Notes: a model not told the origin generated them from the sequence alone. 60,065 bases of DNA from Aquibacillus salsiterrae (GCF_028416595.1 NZ_JAMQKC010000014.1:1-60065), one strand, 5' to 3'. Numbered from the stretch's first letter, positions 26,024-38,670 are shown. Numbers and translations are program-made.

Positions 26024-29000
26024 TTGCTAGATGTAAATAATTTTGAATTCATGAAAATCGGATTGGCTTCACCGGATAAAATTCGTTCTTGGTCGTTTGG
26101 TGAAGTGAAGAAGCCAGAGACAATTAACTACCGCACATTAAAGCCTGAAAAAGACGGCCTGTTTTGCGAGAGGATCTTTGGTCCTCAAAAGGATTGGGAA
26201 TGTCACTGTGGGAAATACAAGCGGGTTCGTTATAAAGGTGTTGTTTGTGATCGCTGTGGTGTGGAAGTAACCAAAGCAAAAGTTCGTCGTGAGCGAATGG
26301 GGCATATTGAGTTAGCTGCCCCTGTCTCTCACATTTGGTATTTCAAAGGTATCCCTAGTCGAATGGGGCTAGTGTTAGATATGTCCCCGAGAGCGTTAGA
26401 GGAAGTTATTTACTTTGCCGCTTATATCGTGACAGATTCTGGAGACACAGCACTCGAGAAAAAGCAATTGTTATCTGAAAAAGAGTACCGTGCATATCGT
26501 GACAAGTACGGAAAGTCATTCCAAGCTCAAATGGGCGCGGAGGCTATCAAGAAGCTATTACAAGATATTGATCTTGAAAAAGAAGTTGATATGTTAAGAG
26601 AAGAGTTAAAGACTGCTCAAGGGCAACGGAGAACAAGAGCGATTAAGCGTCTAGAAGTTATCGAGGCATTCCGTAATTCCGGTAATGAGCCTTCATGGAT
26701 GATTTTAGACGTACTACCGATAATTCCGCCTGAATTAAGACCAATGGTTCAATTGGATGGTGGACGATTTGCTACTTCTGATTTAAATGATTTATACCGT
26801 CGTGTTATTAATCGTAACAACCGCTTGAAAAGACTACTAGACCTTGGTGCTCCGAGCATCATCGTTCAAAACGAAAAGCGTATGCTACAAGAAGCTGTTG
26901 ATGCATTAATTGATAACGGTCGTCGTGGCCGTCCAGTCACTGGACCAGGTAACCGTCCGCTTAAGTCTTTGTCACACATGTTGAAAGGTAAGCAAGGGCG
27001 TTTCCGTCAGAATCTACTTGGTAAACGTGTTGACTATTCTGGCCGTTCAGTAATCGTTGTAGGGCCACATCTTAAGATGTACCAATGTGGATTACCAAAA
27101 GAAATGGCGGTTGAGCTTTTCAAGCCATTTATCATGAAGGAATTAGTGGAAAGAGGCTTAGCGCACAACATTAAGTCTGCCAAGCGTAAGATTGAAAGAC
27201 TACATCCAGAAGTTTGGGATGTGTTGGAAGAAGTTATTAAGGAGCATCCGGTTCTACTTAACCGTGCACCAACACTTCACCGTCTTGGTATTCAGGCGTT
27301 TGAACCAACATTAGTAGAAGGACGTGCCATTCGTCTTCACCCATTAGTTTGTACGGCATATAACGCCGATTTTGATGGTGACCAAATGGCGGTACACGTA
27401 CCATTGTCTGCGGAGGCACAGGCAGAAGCACGTATTTTAATGCTTGCAGCTCAAAATATTCTGAATCCAAAGGATGGTAAACCAGTTGTTACACCATCAC
27501 AAGACATGGTATTAGGTAACTATTATGTAACAATGGAGCGCGCAGGTGCAGTGGGTGAAGGTATGGTCTTTAAAGACTTAAGCGAAGCGATGATTGCTTA
27601 CCAAAGTGGTTACGTCCACCTGCATACACGGATTGCTGTTCAAGCTTCATCACTTAAAAATGAAACATTTACTGAAGAACAAAGAGGTCAGTTGTTGTTA
27701 ACAACTGTTGGTAAGCTTATCTTTAATGATATGCTTCCAGAATCTTTCCCGTATATGAATGAACCAACACATGATAACCTAGAAGTTCTTACGCCTGAAA
27801 AGTATTTTGTTCCAAAGGGTACGAATGTAAAAGAGGTTATTGCGGAGCGTGAAGTAATTCCGCCATTCAAAAAAGGTATCTTAGGAGATATCATTGCAGA
27901 AGTATTCAAACGGTTTAAGATTAGTGAAACATCTAAGATGCTAGATAGAATGAAAGACCTTGGGTTTAAGTATTCAACTAAAGCAGGTATTACTGTTGGT
28001 GTATCTGACATTGTTGTATTAGCTGAAAAACAAGAAATCCTTGAAGAGGCACAAACGAAAGTAGATAAGGTGTTAAAACAATTCCGTCGTGGTCTAATCA
28101 CGGAAGAAGAGCGCTATGACCGAGTTATTTCCATTTGGTCACAGGCTAAAGATGTCATTCAGGATAAGCTAATGAAGACATTAAATCCACGAAACCCAAT
28201 CTTTATGATGAGTGATTCTGGTGCTCGTGGTAACGCATCTAACTTTACGCAACTTGCTGGTATGCGTGGTCTAATGGCCAACCCTGCTGGTAGAATCATC
28301 GAATTACCAATTAAGTCAAGTTTCCGTGAAGGTTTAACAGTATTAGAATACTTTATTTCTACACACGGTGCTCGTAAAGGTCTCGCCGATACTGCACTTA
28401 AGACTGCTGACTCAGGGTACCTAACTCGTCGTCTCGTTGATGTAGCGCAAGATGTTATTATCCGTGAAGAGGATTGCGGAACTGACCGAGGTTTAACGGT
28501 TCAATCTATTAAAGAAGGAACAGAAATGATTGAACCATTAATCGACCGCCTTATTGGTAGAACTTCCTTTAAAGTTGTAAAGCATCCTGAAACAAGTGAT
28601 GTTTTAATTAACAAGGATGAAGTGATTACAGAAGATATTGCGAAACAAATTGTCGAAGCTGGCATTGAACAAGTGACTATCCGTTCAGTCTTTACTTGTA
28701 ACACGAAGCATGGAGCGTGTAAGAAGTGTTACGGACGAAACCTTGCTACTGGTGAAGAGGTAGAGGTTGGGGAAGCGGTAGGAATTATTGCTGCCCAGTC
28801 TATCGGTGAACCAGGAACACAGCTGACAATGCGTACGTTCCACACTGGTGGGGTTGCAGGAAGTGATATTACACAAGGTTTGCCACGTATCCAGGAGCTT
28901 TTTGAGGCGCGTAACCCTAAAGGTCAAGCTGTGATAAGTGAAATTCATGGTGTTGTTCAAGATATCGATGAAGTGAAAGACAAACAAGAAATTGTTATTC

Positions 29001-29638
29001 AAGGTGATGTTGAGTCGAAATCTTATACGGCGCCATACGGGGCAAGGTTAAAGGTTTCTATAGGAGATCAAATTTTTGCGGGTCAGGCATTAACAGAAGG
29101 TTCTATTGATCCAAAAGAATTACTGAAAATTAGAGGTCTTCAAGGTGTTCAAGAATATCTGTTAAAAGAAGTACAGAAGGTATACCGTATGCAAGGTGTT
29201 GAAATTGGCGATAAACACGTAGAGGTAATGGTTCGACAAATGCTTCGTAAAGTGCGTGTTGCTGATTCTGGAGATACCGATGTACTACCTGGATCATTAC
29301 TTGAAATACACCAATTCAGAGACGCAAATAGAGAGGTTCTTAGAGAAGGTAATCAACCTGCTGTTGGTCGTCCGGTGTTACTTGGTATTACCAAAGCATC
29401 ACTTGAAACGGACTCTTTCTTATCGGCAGCATCTTTCCAAGAAACAACACGTGTGCTAACAGATGCAGCAATTAAAGGCAAGCGAGATGAGTTACTAGGA
29501 CTTAAAGAAAATGTAATTATTGGTAAACTGGTACCTGCTGGAACTGGTATGCAAACATATCGAAAGATTACAGCCCAAACAGCAGATGAGGCTAACGGCA
29601 TCACAGAAGAGCACCTTACAGAGGAAATACCACATTAA
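26024..29638 (+). CDS. rpoC: DNA-directed RNA polymerase subunit beta'
   Basis: The 1204-residue catalytic subunit has the zinc-binding N-terminus [20 protein letters not shown]. The active-site [16 protein letters not shown] provides the Mg2+ aspartates. The bridge and trigger helices carry [24 protein letters not shown] and [18 protein letters not shown], and a second zinc cluster is [14 protein letters not shown]. The start is TTG after GGGAGGT, the codon also used by relatives. It is a few residues longer than the B. subtilis protein at the C-terminus. Confidence 0.97.
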   Translation: MLDVNNFEFMKIGLASPDKIRSWSFGEVKKPETINYRTLKPEKDGLFCERIFGPQKDWECHCGKYKRVRYKGVVCDRCGVEVTKAKVRRERMGHIELAAPVSHIWYFKGIPSRMGLVLDMSPRALEEVIYFAAYIVTDSGDTALEKKQLLSEKEYRAYRDKYGKSFQAQMGAEAIKKLLQDIDLEKEVDMLREELKTAQGQRRTRAIKRLEVIEAFRNSGNEPSWMILDVLPIIPPELRPMVQLDGGRFATSDLNDLYRRVINRNNRLKRLLDLGAPSIIVQNEKRMLQEAVDALIDNGRRGRPVTGPGNRPLKSLSHMLKGKQGRFRQNLLGKRVDYSGRSVIVVGPHLKMYQCGLPKEMAVELFKPFIMKELVERGLAHNIKSAKRKIERLHPEVWDVLEEVIKEHPVLLNRAPTLHRLGIQAFEPTLVEGRAIRLHPLVCTAYNADFDGDQMAVHVPLSAEAQAEARILMLAAQNILNPKDGKPVVTPSQDMVLGNYYVTMERAGAVGEGMVFKDLSEAMIAYQSGYVHLHTRIAVQASSLKNETFTEEQRGQLLLTTVGKLIFNDMLPESFPYMNEPTHDNLEVLTPEKYFVPKGTNVKEVIAEREVIPPFKKGILGDIIAEVFKRFKISETSKMLDRMKDLGFKYSTKAGITVGVSDIVVLAEKQEILEEAQTKVDKVLKQFRRGLITEEERYDRVISIWSQAKDVIQDKLMKTLNPRNPIFMMSDSGARGNASNFTQLAGMRGLMANPAGRIIELPIKSSFREGLTVLEYFISTHGARKGLADTALKTADSGYLTRRLVDVAQDVIIREEDCGTDRGLTVQSIKEGTEMIEPLIDRLIGRTSFKVVKHPETSDVLINKDEVITEDIAKQIVEAGIEQVTIRSVFTCNTKHGACKKCYGRNLATGEEVEVGEAVGIIAAQSIGEPGTQLTMRTFHTGGVAGSDITQGLPRIQELFEARNPKGQAVISEIHGVVQDIDEVKDKQEIVIQGDVESKSYTAPYGARLKVSIGDQIFAGQALTEGSIDPKELLKIRGLQGVQEYLLKEVQKVYRMQGVEIGDKHVEVMVRQMLRKVRVADSGDTDVLPGSLLEIHQFRDANREVLREGNQPAVGRPVLLGITKASLETDSFLSAASFQETTRVLTDAAIKGKRDELLGLKENVIIGKLVPAGTGMQTYRKITAQTADEANGITEEHLTEEIPH

Positions 29639-29712
29639 GCGTTAGAGTGAATAAAAAACAAGGTGTTTTTAGTGGAAGCAATCCTTGAAAAATAGAATTC
29701 TCAAAATTTAAG

Positions 29713-29741
29713 TTGACATAAAAATTATTGAGTGATACTAT
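29713..29741 (+). promoter_or_regulatory. Promoter of ybxF-rpsL-rpsG-fusA
   Basis: TTGACA (29713-29718), a 17-bp spacer and TACTAT (29736-29741) with extended TGA. It lies in the loop of an imperfect inverted repeat (29674-29688 and 29744-29756). Confidence 0.75.
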
Positions 29742-29788
29742 ATTCAAGGTGCTTCCGTTATCCTTGTTGCTTTGGAGGATATACGAGA

Positions 29789-30040
29789 ATGTCTTATGAA
29801 AAAGTAGCACAGGTCAAAACGGGTCTTATTATAGGAACCAAACAAACATTAAAAGCCATCAAAAATGGCGAAGCTGTCGAAGTTATCATAGCTGATGATG
29901 CTGATCAGCATATAACTAGTAAAGTATCTCGTCTAGCTAAAGAATATAATGTGCCATGCCAACGAGTGGATTCAAAAAAGAAGCTTGGTCAGGCGTGTGG
30001 CATTGATGTGGGTACAGCAGCAGTGGCGATAAAGCAATAA
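29789..30040 (+). CDS. ybxF: L7Ae-family RNA-binding protein YbxF
   Basis: The 83-residue protein of the L7Ae/L30e family binds RNA kink-turns. IIGTKQTLKAIKNGEAVEVIIADDAD and ACGIDVGTAAVAI match the family. B. subtilis YbxF binds k-turns and associates with ribosomes, but its precise job is unclear. ATG 29789 follows TTGGAGG and gives MSYEKVAQ as in relatives. It heads the str operon, before rpsL. Confidence 0.93.
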   Translation: MSYEKVAQVKTGLIIGTKQTLKAIKNGEAVEVIIADDADQHITSKVSRLAKEYNVPCQRVDSKKKLGQACGIDVGTAAVAIKQ

Positions 30041-30121
30041 AGTTTTGGCAAATTATTTGCGAAAGCTTTGTTTTTTGCCTTAATATGAACCACCTGGATA
30101 TGTGGAATTACATCTTAATGA

Positions 30122-30553
<432 letters not shown>

Positions 30554-30597
30554 TAAAACGAATTAGATAATATTAATATGAGAAAGGAGGGGGACAT

Positions 30598-31068
30598 ATG
30601 CCACGTAAAGGACCAGTACCAAAGCGTGATGTCTTACCAGATCCGTTATATAGCTCTAAACTTGTAACTCGTCTAATCAATCAAATTATGGTTGATGGAA
30701 AAAGAGGTAAAGCTCAAAAGATTCTTTATAGAGCATTTGAGTTAGTTCAAGAACGTAGTGGGAAAGACGCAATGGAAGTATTTGAACAAGCAATGAAAAA
30801 CGTAATGCCTGTACTTGAAGTTCGTGCTCGTCGTGTAGGTGGATCAAACTACCAAGTACCAGTTGAAGTACGCCCAGAACGTCGCCAAGCACTTGGCTTA
30901 AGATACATTGTTAACTATTCACGCCTACGCGGTGAAAAAACAATGGAAGAGCGTCTTGCGAATGAAATTCTTGATGCTTCAAACAATACCGGTGCAGCTG
31001 TTAAGAAAAGAGAAGACATGCACAAAATGGCGGAAGCTAACAAAGCGTTTGCTCACTACCGCTGGTAA
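30598..31068 (+). CDS. rpsG: 30S ribosomal protein S7
   Basis: The 156-residue primary binder of the 3' major domain of 16S rRNA starts [18 protein letters not shown]. It contains [32 protein letters not shown] and ends [25 protein letters not shown] lies upstream. S7 is the autogenous repressor of the str operon in E. coli; whether it acts here is unknown. Confidence 0.97.
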   Translation: MPRKGPVPKRDVLPDPLYSSKLVTRLINQIMVDGKRGKAQKILYRAFELVQERSGKDAMEVFEQAMKNVMPVLEVRARRVGGSNYQVPVEVRPERRQALGLRYIVNYSRLRGEKTMEERLANEILDASNNTGAAVKKREDMHKMAEANKAFAHYRW

Positions 31069-31120
31069 TAGAATGCATCACGTCTTGGTGGTTTTCGAGC
31101 TCGCCAAAGACATAAGGCTT

Positions 31121-31175
31121 AAACCTCTATCAAACTTTAAGAAAACCTCATTGTGGCACTTGCCACTAGAGGTTT
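31121..31175 (+). promoter_or_regulatory. Competing hairpins in the rpsG-fusA gap
   Basis: The right arm TAGAGGTTT (31167-31175) can pair with AAACCTCTA (31121-31129) or with AAACCTC (31143-31149). Both enclose a GTGGCA-ct-TGCCAC stem (31153-31166). The two pairings exclude each other. No T run follows, so any control would be on translation or RNA stability of fusA. Confidence 0.4.
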
Positions 31176-31233
31176 ACTTAGGTTAATAGAGATACATCTA
31201 AATAACCTTAACTATTAGGAAGGAGAAATATGC

Positions 31234-33312
31234 ATGCCAAGAGAATTCTCCTTGGAGAAGACACGTAATATCGGTATCATGGCGCACATCGATGCGGGTA
31301 AAACTACAGCTACCGAGCGTATTCTTTTCTACACAGGACGTATCCATAAAATTGGTGAAACACACGAAGGTGCTTCACAAATGGACTGGATGGAGCAGGA
31401 ACAAGAGCGTGGTATTACTATTACTTCAGCTGCCACAACTGCTCAATGGAAAGGTCATCGTATTAACATTATCGATACACCAGGGCACGTGGACTTTACC
31501 GTTGAGGTAGAACGTTCGTTACGTGTACTTGATGGTTCTGTAGCGGTACTTGATGCACAATCAGGTGTAGAGCCTCAAACAGAAACAGTTTGGCGCCAAG
31601 CAACAACTTACGGTGTCCCACGTATCGTGTTTGTAAACAAAATGGATAAAATCGGAGCGGATTTCTTATATTCAGTTAATTCCTTACATGATCGTTTAGG
31701 TGCAAATGCGCATCCTGTACAACTTCCGATTGGTGCGGAAGATGATTTTGAAGGAATTATCGACTTAATCACTATGGAAGCATTCTTCTACTTAGATGAT
31801 TTAGGTACTCGTGCTGAAGCACGTCCGATTCCTGATGAATATAAAGACCAAGCAGAAGAATATCGCACGAAGTTAGTGGAAGCTGTTGCGGAATTCGATG
31901 AAGAATTAATGATGAGATACCTTGAAGGGGAAGAAATCTCTAACGATGAAGTAAAAGCAGCTGTTCGTAAAGCTACGCTTAGCGTTGAATTTTATCCTGT
32001 ATTCTGTGGTTCAGCATTCAAAAACAAAGGTGTTCAATTGTTAATTGATGGTGTCATTGACTATTTACCTGCACCAACCGACGTGCCTCCAATTGAAGGT
32101 ATCGTTCCGGGAACAGAAGAGAAAGTTACTCGTAAATCATCTGATCAAGAGCCTTTCTCTGCACTAGCATTTAAAGTTGCGACAGATCCTTTCGTTGGAA
32201 AGCTTACATTCTTCCGTGTGTACTCTGGAACACTTCAATCCGGTTCATACGTTAGAAATTCAACGAAAGATAAGCGTGAACGTGTAGGACGTATCCTGCA
32301 AATGCACGCTAACCACCGCGAAGAAATTGCTGAAGTTTATGCTGGCGATATCGCGGGTGCAGTTGGTTTAAAAGATACTAGTACTGGTGATACTTTATGT
32401 GATGAGAAGAACTTAGTTATTCTTGAATCAATGGAATTCCCTGAGCCAGTAATCTCTGTTGCAATTGAACCTAAATCAAAAGCTGACCAAGATAAAATGT
32501 CTGTTGCTTTAGGTAAACTTGCTGAAGAAGATCCAACATTCAAAACGGAAACAAACGTTGAAACGGGACAAACGATTATCTCTGGTATGGGTGAATTACA
32601 CCTTGATATTATTGTAGACCGTATGAAACGTGAGTTTAAAGTTGAAGCAAATGTTGGTGCACCACAAGTATCTTACCGTGAAACATTCCGTGCATCTGCT
32701 GATGTAGAAGGGAAATTCGTGCGTCAGTCTGGTGGTCGTGGACAATATGGTCACGTTTGGATTAAATTTGAGCCAAATGAAGAAGGCGGCGGTTTTGTTT
32801 TTGAAAACAAAACAGTCGGTGGTTCCGTACCACGTGAATACATCAGTTCAGTTGAAGCTGGTGTCAAAGAAGCGATGCAAAATGGTGTCTTAGCGGGGTA
32901 TCCTTTAGTTGATGTTAAAGCGACATTATTCGATGGAAGCTATCATGATGTTGACTCAAACGAAATGGCGTTTAAAGTAGCAGCTTCAATGGCGCTTAAG
33001 GCTGCGAAAAACAAGTGTCAACCTGTTCTTTTAGAGCCAATGATGAAAGTTGAAGTTGTTATTCCAGAGGAATATATGGGTGACATCATGGGCGATGTAA
33101 CTTCTCGTCGTGGCCGTGTGGAAGGTATGGAAGCGCGTGGACCTGCACAAGTAGTTAAAGCGTTCGTACCATTAGCAGAAATGTTTGGTTATGCGACTGC
33201 ACTTCGTTCTAACACACAAGGTCGTGGAACATATACTATGCATTTTGATCACTATGAAGAAGTACCGAAGAGCATTTCTGAAGAAATTATTAAGAAAAAT
33301 GCTGGTGAATAA
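31234..33312 (+). CDS. fusA: Elongation factor G
   Basis: The 692-residue translocation GTPase has G1 AHIDAGKT (17-24), [11 protein letters not shown] for the switch region, DTPGHVDF for G3 and NKMDK for G4. Domain IV contains [15 protein letters not shown]. The start is [14 protein letters not shown] after AGGAAGGAG. Fusidic acid contact regions look ordinary. It is the last gene before tuf, which has its own promoter. Confidence 0.97.
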   Translation: MPREFSLEKTRNIGIMAHIDAGKTTATERILFYTGRIHKIGETHEGASQMDWMEQEQERGITITSAATTAQWKGHRINIIDTPGHVDFTVEVERSLRVLDGSVAVLDAQSGVEPQTETVWRQATTYGVPRIVFVNKMDKIGADFLYSVNSLHDRLGANAHPVQLPIGAEDDFEGIIDLITMEAFFYLDDLGTRAEARPIPDEYKDQAEEYRTKLVEAVAEFDEELMMRYLEGEEISNDEVKAAVRKATLSVEFYPVFCGSAFKNKGVQLLIDGVIDYLPAPTDVPPIEGIVPGTEEKVTRKSSDQEPFSALAFKVATDPFVGKLTFFRVYSGTLQSGSYVRNSTKDKRERVGRILQMHANHREEIAEVYAGDIAGAVGLKDTSTGDTLCDEKNLVILESMEFPEPVISVAIEPKSKADQDKMSVALGKLAEEDPTFKTETNVETGQTIISGMGELHLDIIVDRMKREFKVEANVGAPQVSYRETFRASADVEGKFVRQSGGRGQYGHVWIKFEPNEEGGGFVFENKTVGGSVPREYISSVEAGVKEAMQNGVLAGYPLVDVKATLFDGSYHDVDSNEMAFKVAASMALKAAKNKCQPVLLEPMMKVEVVIPEEYMGDIMGDVTSRRGRVEGMEARGPAQVVKAFVPLAEMFGYATALRSNTQGRGTYTMHFDHYEEVPKSISEEIIKKNAGE

Positions 33313-33384
33313 TTGATTTTTTTCAAGTTCTGAAGTATAACTTGTATTGTGAGCTTTAGAGAATTTAATAAGTTCTCTCTATGC

Positions 33385-33411
33385 TTGACATACATTTATT
33401 ATAAATATAAC
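33385..33411 (+). promoter_or_regulatory. Candidate promoter of tuf
   Basis: TTGACA (33385-33390) with TATAAC (33406-33411). The 15-bp spacer is shorter than ideal; the AT-rich region offers other -10 choices. Confidence 0.4.
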
Positions 33412-33440
33412 TTTTTACTTAATTGAAGGAGGAAATATAA

Positions 33441-34631
33441 ATGGGTAAAGCAAAATTCGACCGTACTAAAGACCACGTTAATATTGGTACAATTGGACAC
33501 GTTGACCATGGTAAAACAACTTTAACAGCTGCAATTACTACGGTACTTTTCAACAAGTATGGTAGAGGTGAAGCTCGTGCATACGATCAAATCGATGGTG
33601 CTCCAGAAGAAAGAGAACGTGGTATCACAATCTCTACAGCACACGTTGAGTATGAAACTGACAACCGTCACTATGCACACGTTGACTGCCCGGGTCACGC
33701 TGACTATGTTAAAAACATGATCACTGGTGCTGCGCAAATGGACGGAGCTATCCTTGTAGTATCTGCTGCAGATGGTCCAATGCCACAAACTCGTGAGCAC
33801 ATCTTACTATCTCGCCAAGTTGGTGTACCTGCAATCGTGGTATTCCTTAACAAGTGCGACATGGTAGACGACGAAGAACTTCTTGAATTAGTAGAAATGG
33901 AAGTACGTGATCTTCTTTCAGAATACGACTTCCCTGGTGACGATGTACCAGTAATTAAAGGATCTGCTCTTCGTGCTCTTGAAGGTGACGAAAAGTACGT
34001 TAACGCAATCTATGAATTAATGGAAGCTGTTGATGAATATATTCCAAGACCAGACCGTGACACTGAAAAGCCATTTATGATGCCAGTTGAGGACGTATTC
34101 TCAATCACTGGTCGTGGTACAGTTGCTACTGGACGTGTTGAGCGTGGAATAGTTAAAGTAGGTGACGAAGTAGATATCATCGGTCTTGCTGAAGCTCCTA
34201 AGAAAACAGTTGTTACAGGTGTTGAAATGTTCCGTAAGCTTCTTGACTATGCTGAAGCTGGTGACAACATTGGTGCACTTCTACGTGGTGTTGCTCGTGA
34301 AGATATTAACCGTGGACAAGTACTTGCTAAGCCAGGTACAATTACTCCTCACACTAACTTTAAAGCTGAGGTTTATGTCCTATCTAAAGAAGAAGGTGGA
34401 CGTCATACTCCATTCTTCTCAAACTACCGTCCGCAGTTCTACTTCCGTACAACTGATGTAACTGGTGTTATCAACCTTCCTGAAGGTGTTGAAATGGTTA
34501 TGCCTGGTGACAACGTAGAAATGACTGTAGAATTAATTTCTCCAATTGCTATCGAAGAAGGTACTAAATTCTCTATCCGTGAGGGTGGACGTACTGTAGG
34601 CGCTGGTGTTGTTGCTACAATCACTAAGTAA
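33441..34631 (+). CDS. tuf: Elongation factor Tu
   Basis: The 396-residue GTPase delivers aminoacyl-tRNA to the ribosome. G1 is GHVDHGKT (19-26), followed by [21 protein letters not shown] and NKCDMVDD. Domains 2 and 3 are complete, ending [17 protein letters not shown] lies upstream. A strong terminator follows, so tuf closes the str cluster. Confidence 0.98.
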   Translation: MGKAKFDRTKDHVNIGTIGHVDHGKTTLTAAITTVLFNKYGRGEARAYDQIDGAPEERERGITISTAHVEYETDNRHYAHVDCPGHADYVKNMITGAAQMDGAILVVSAADGPMPQTREHILLSRQVGVPAIVVFLNKCDMVDDEELLELVEMEVRDLLSEYDFPGDDVPVIKGSALRALEGDEKYVNAIYELMEAVDEYIPRPDRDTEKPFMMPVEDVFSITGRGTVATGRVERGIVKVGDEVDIIGLAEAPKKTVVTGVEMFRKLLDYAEAGDNIGALLRGVAREDINRGQVLAKPGTITPHTNFKAEVYVLSKEEGGRHTPFFSNYRPQFYFRTTDVTGVINLPEGVEMVMPGDNVEMTVELISPIAIEEGTKFSIREGGRTVGAGVVATITK

Positions 34632-34642
34632 TAACTAGTTAC

Positions 34643-34685
34643 AAGAGCATTTGAATTGATTAAATCAATTCAGTGCTCTTTTTTT
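34643..34685 (+). terminator. Terminator after tuf
   Basis: AAGAGCA-(t)-TTGAATTGAT pairs with ATCAATTCA-(g)-TGCTCTT in a long stem followed by a 7-9 base T run. Confidence 0.95.
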
Positions 34686-34690
34686 GTGAG

Positions 34691-34774
34691 GTAAGAAAGT
34701 TTAAAAAATCCAAGAATGGATAACATTTAGCGACAGCAACGTCAGGTTTGACCACGGAGCTTTTGCTTTTCTTA
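34691..34774 (-). repeat. Dispersed palindromic element, decayed copy
   Basis: It begins GTAAGAAAGTTTAAAAAATC and ends GCTTTTGCTTTTCTTA, so it has the inverted ends TAAGAAAG/CTTTTCTTA seen in the copy at 54831-54914. The interior is diverged but keeps a GGTTTGACCACGGAGC stretch. Confidence 0.5.
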
Positions 34775-34944
34775 GATTAACAAAATTACTGTACGGTTAT
34801 CTATCAAATATATTCGCACCACCTTAGTATAAATAGCACTTCTTACTGTGATCAAGTTTATATAGAAGAAGACCAACTTTCTTCAGGTGAACACTCACTT
34901 ATTAATAAAAAACATTTGTTATTAATGTAAACTTTTAAATATAG

Positions 34945-34973
34945 TTGAAATTAGTATAAAATATTTGTATAAT
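34945..34973 (+). promoter_or_regulatory. Upstream promoter of S10 operon
   Basis: TTGAAA (34945-34950), a 17-bp spacer and a perfect TATAAT (34968-34973), about 230 bp before rpsJ. The sequence between this and the repeat is AT-rich with no other feature seen. Confidence 0.65.
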
Positions 34974-35036
34974 TGCCGATGTGCCTAAAAAAATATTTAT
35001 CTAGATTGGCTAAAGGGATGAATGTTTAAAAAATAC

Positions 35037-35065
35037 TTGCAATGACTATTATTATTATGTATAAT
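35037..35065 (+). promoter_or_regulatory. Proximal promoter of S10 operon
   Basis: TTGCAA (35037-35042), a 17-bp spacer and a perfect TATAAT (35060-35065), about 135 bp before rpsJ. Confidence 0.75.
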
Positions 35066-35112
35066 ATTTAATGTTGGTCATTAAAAAGGCGATGAAGCGG
35101 AAGGTTGTTGAC

Positions 35113-35142
35113 ACACCCGGCCCCTTTGCCATGGCGGGGTGT
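35113..35142 (+). promoter_or_regulatory. S10 operon leader hairpin
   Basis: ACACCC (35113-35118) pairs with GGGTGT (35137-35142), with an inner GC-rich GGC/GCC helix. It lies in the 5' leader of the S10 transcript. It may be a ribosomal-protein target, though which protein is unknown. Confidence 0.45.
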
Positions 35143-35172
35143 TGAGAAATTTTCGCGGAGAATGTCTATTAA

Positions 35173-35508
<336 letters not shown>

Positions 35509-35538
35509 TAGAACTTTTCACTATAGGAGGTGTAACGG

Positions 35539-36168
35539 ATGACGAAAGGAATCTTAGGTCGCAAAGTAGGCATGACTCAACTTTTTTCTGAAGAGGGTGA
35601 ATTAATCCCTGTAACAGTTGTTGAGGCTGACCCAAACGTAGTTCTTCAAATAAGAACAGTTGAGAATGATGGATATGAAGCAATTCAGTTAGGTTTCGCT
35701 GATGTGAAAGAAAGTCGTACAAACAAGCCGGCGAAAGGCCATGCTGAAAAAGCAAGCACGAACCCTAAGCGCTTCATTCGTGAAATCCGTAACGCTAATC
35801 TTGATGAGTATGAGGTTGGTCAAGAAGTTAGCGTGGAGATTTTTCAAGTTGGAGACAAAATTGATGTAACTGGTACCTCTAAGGGTAAAGGGTTCCAAGG
35901 TGCAATTAAGCGCCACAATCAGTCTCGTGGACCAATGTCACACGGTTCGCGTTACCACAGACGTCCAGGTTCCATGGGTGTAATTGATCCAATGCATGTG
36001 TTTAAAGGTAAGAAGTTACCTGGTCACATGGGTAGTGAACAAGTTACAATTCAAAACCTAGAGATAGTTAAAGTGGATACTGAGCGTAATCTTCTACTTA
36101 TTAAAGGAAATGTTCCAGGTGCAAAGAAATCATTCGTAAAGGTTACGAGTGCAGTAAAGGCTAACTAA
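35539..36168 (+). CDS. rplC: 50S ribosomal protein L3
   Basis: The 209-residue early assembly protein has a finger that reaches the peptidyl-transferase centre. [49 protein letters not shown] and [14 protein letters not shown] are present. TAGGAGGTG precedes ATG. It lies 30 bp after rpsJ. Confidence 0.98.
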   Translation: MTKGILGRKVGMTQLFSEEGELIPVTVVEADPNVVLQIRTVENDGYEAIQLGFADVKESRTNKPAKGHAEKASTNPKRFIREIRNANLDEYEVGQEVSVEIFQVGDKIDVTGTSKGKGFQGAIKRHNQSRGPMSHGSRYHRRPGSMGVIDPMHVFKGKKLPGHMGSEQVTIQNLEIVKVDTERNLLLIKGNVPGAKKSFVKVTSAVKAN

Positions 36169-36193
36169 TCACAAACTGAAGGGAGGATATGTC

Positions 36194-36817
36194 ATGCCTA
36201 AAGTAGCACTATATAATCAAGGTGGATCGCAAGTTGGCGATATCGAATTAAATGATGCAGTTTTTGGTATTGAACCAAATGAGCATGTATTACATGATGC
36301 AGTAGTGATGCAACAAGCTTCTCGACGTCAAGGAACTCACGCTGTTAAAGGTCGTTCTGAAGTACGTGGTGGAGGTCGTAAGCCGTGGCGTCAGAAAGGT
36401 ACTGGTCGTGCGCGTCAAGGTTCTATTCGTTCGCCGCAATGGGTAGGTGGTGGAACAGTATTTGGACCAACTCCGCGCAGTTATAGTTATAAATTACCGA
36501 AAAAGGTACGCAGATTAGCACTTAAATCAGCTTTATCTTCTAAGGTAAAAGAAGACAGCATTGTTGTTCTTGAAGGATTAGCTTTTGATGCTCCTAAAAC
36601 AAAAGAAGTTGTTAAATTGTTAGCAGGCTTAAATGTTTCTGAAAAAGCATTAATCGTTACATCTGATAAAGATGAGGTTGTTGCTCGTTCCGCTAATAAC
36701 CTACCAAACGTTAAAGTATTACCTGTAAGTGAAGTGAATGTACTAGACTTGCTTACGCATGATAAGCTAATTCTTACTAAGGATGCAGCTGAAAAAGCAG
36801 GGGAGGTGCTTGCATAA
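36194..36817 (+). CDS. rplD: 50S ribosomal protein L4
   Basis: The 207-residue protein lines the exit tunnel. The tunnel loop region [28 protein letters not shown] (read in segments) carries wild-type residues at the positions linked to macrolide resistance. GGGAGGAT is upstream. Its stop TAA overlaps the rplW ATG by one base. In E. coli L4 represses the S10 operon; the leader here is different. Confidence 0.98.
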   Translation: MPKVALYNQGGSQVGDIELNDAVFGIEPNEHVLHDAVVMQQASRRQGTHAVKGRSEVRGGGRKPWRQKGTGRARQGSIRSPQWVGGGTVFGPTPRSYSYKLPKKVRRLALKSALSSKVKEDSIVVLEGLAFDAPKTKEVVKLLAGLNVSEKALIVTSDKDEVVARSANNLPNVKVLPVSEVNVLDLLTHDKLILTKDAAEKAGEVLA

Positions 36818-37107
36818 TGAAAGATCCTCGTGATATTATTAAGCGCCCAGTTATTACAGAACATTCTGCTGATTTAATGGCAGAAAAGAAATATACGTTT
36901 GAAGTAGATACTAGAGCTAATAAGACCCAAATTAAAGATGCCGTTGAAGTTATTTTTGGTGTCAAAGTTGAGCAAGTAAATACGCAAAACCTTAAAGGTA
37001 AATTCAAACGTATGGGACGTTATGGTGGTTTTCGTTCAGATCGTAAAAAAGCTATTGTTAAGCTATCTAAAGACAGTAAAGAACTTGAGTTCTTTGAAGG
37101 AGTATAA
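36817..37107 (+). CDS. rplW: 50S ribosomal protein L23
   Basis: The 96-residue protein at the tunnel exit is the docking site for trigger factor and [24 protein letters not shown] and [19 protein letters not shown] match the family. Its ATG overlaps the rplD stop (TAATG), and the ribosome site GGGGAGG lies inside rplD. Length is typical. Confidence 0.97.
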   Translation: MKDPRDIIKRPVITEHSADLMAEKKYTFEVDTRANKTQIKDAVEVIFGVKVEQVNTQNLKGKFKRMGRYGGFRSDRKKAIVKLSKDSKELEFFEGV

Positions 37108-37136
37108 TTACTTTAATTAGAGAAGGAGGGACAAAG

Positions 37137-37967
37137 ATGGCGATTAAAAAGTATAAACCAACTTCTAATGGTCGACGTGGTATGTCAGTTTCTGATTTTG
37201 CTGAAATCACTACTGATCAGCCGGAAAAATCCTTACTTGCCCCGTTAAGTAAACGTGGTGGACGTAACAATCAGGGTAAATTAACTGTTCGTCATCAAGG
37301 CGGTGGACATAAGCGTAAATACCGCATTATCGATTTTAAACGTGATAAAGATGGAATACCAGGACGCGTTGCTACAATCGAGTATGATCCGAACCGTACA
37401 GCTAATATCGCGCTAGTTAACTATGCAGATGGGGAAAAGCGTTATATATTAGCTCCAAAAGGATTGCAAGTAGGCAATGAAGTAGTTTCTGGTGAAGGTG
37501 CTGATATTAAAATTGGAAATGCACTAACACTTGAAAACATCCCAGTTGGTACAATTGTACACAACATTGAGTTAAAGCCAGGACGCGGGGGACAACTTGC
37601 TCGTTCAGCAGGTTCACAAGCGCAAATTCTTGGCCGTGAAGGTAAATACGTTTTGGTGCGTTTAGCTTCTGGTGAAGTACGTTTAGTTCTAGGTACTTGT
37701 CGTGCGACAGTAGGTCAAGTTGGTAACCTTGAACACGAACTTATCAATGTCGGTAAAGCTGGACGTTCTCGTTGGAAAGGTATCCGTCCTACTGTTCGTG
37801 GTTCTGTTATGAACCCTAATGATCACCCACACGGTGGTGGTGAAGGTCGTGCACCAATCGGTCGTAAATCACCAATGTCACCTTGGGGCAAACCAACACT
37901 TGGATACAAAACTCGTAAACGTAATAAGTCAACAGATAAATTTATTGTACGTAAACGTAAAAAATAA
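37137..37967 (+). CDS. rplB: 50S ribosomal protein L2
   Basis: The 276-residue protein is needed for subunit joining and peptidyl transfer. The C-terminal [32 protein letters not shown] segment includes the essential histidine near the catalytic centre. [17 protein letters not shown] starts the protein after AGAAGGAGGG. Ends RKRKK. Confidence 0.98.
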   Translation: MAIKKYKPTSNGRRGMSVSDFAEITTDQPEKSLLAPLSKRGGRNNQGKLTVRHQGGGHKRKYRIIDFKRDKDGIPGRVATIEYDPNRTANIALVNYADGEKRYILAPKGLQVGNEVVSGEGADIKIGNALTLENIPVGTIVHNIELKPGRGGQLARSAGSQAQILGREGKYVLVRLASGEVRLVLGTCRATVGQVGNLEHELINVGKAGRSRWKGIRPTVRGSVMNPNDHPHGGGEGRAPIGRKSPMSPWGKPTLGYKTRKRNKSTDKFIVRKRKK

Positions 37968-38027
37968 ACTGGGTTGAATTGGGCGGGAATATTAGCCCGT
38001 CTCTCAATCGTAAAGGGAGGTTTATGT

Positions 38028-38306
38028 ATGGGTCGTAGCTTGAAAAAAGGACCTTTCGCAGATGACCATTTGCTTAAGAAAGTTCAGAAGTTAAATGAAG
38101 ATGACAAGAAACAAGTGGTGAAAACTTGGTCACGTCGTTCCACTATATTCCCTGACTTTATTGGTCACACTATCGCAGTATATGACGGTCGTAAACACGT
38201 ACCGGTATTTGTTACAGAAGACATGGTAGGCCATAAATTAGGTGAATTTGCACCAACCCGCACGTATAGAGGGCATGCTGGTGATGATAAGAAAACAAAA
38301 CGCTAA
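38028..38306 (+). CDS. rpsS: 30S ribosomal protein S19
   Basis: The 92-residue head protein works with S13. [19 protein letters not shown] and [28 protein letters not shown] are classic. ATG 38028 follows GGGAGG. The in-frame extension to 37974 is an intergenic hairpin region (GGCGGGAATATTAGCCCG) and not coding. Confidence 0.97.
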   Translation: MGRSLKKGPFADDHLLKKVQKLNEDDKKQVVKTWSRRSTIFPDFIGHTIAVYDGRKHVPVFVTEDMVGHKLGEFAPTRTYRGHAGDDKKTKR

Positions 38307-38325
38307 ATGAGAGGAGGCACTCTTT

Positions 38326-38667
38326 ATGCAAGCTAAAGCTGTTGCAAAATCTGTTCGAATCGCTCCTCGTAAAGTTCGTTTGGTTGTCGATTTAATTCGA
38401 GGAAAACAAGTTGGAGAAGCAATTGCTATATTGAACCACACACAACGTGGCGCTTCGCCAGTTGTTGAAAAGGTACTTCGTTCTGCGGTTGCAAATGCAG
38501 AGCACAACTATGAAATGAACACTGACAACTTAGTAGTTTCAGAAGCATTTGTAAACGAGGGCGTAACTTTGAAACGTTTCCGTCCCCGCGCTATGGGACG
38601 TGCTAGTCAGATCAATAAAAGAACTAGCCATATTACTGTTGTTGTATCAGAAAAGAAGGAGGGATAA
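38326..38667 (+). CDS. rplV: 50S ribosomal protein L22
   Basis: The 113-residue protein has a beta-hairpin that forms part of the exit tunnel constriction. The hairpin [20 protein letters not shown] is wild type at the macrolide positions. [20 protein letters not shown] starts the protein after GAGGAGG. It ends four bases before rpsC. Confidence 0.97.
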   Translation: MQAKAVAKSVRIAPRKVRLVVDLIRGKQVGEAIAILNHTQRGASPVVEKVLRSAVANAEHNYEMNTDNLVVSEAFVNEGVTLKRFRPRAMGRASQINKRTSHITVVVSEKKEG

Positions 38668-38670
38668 TCT

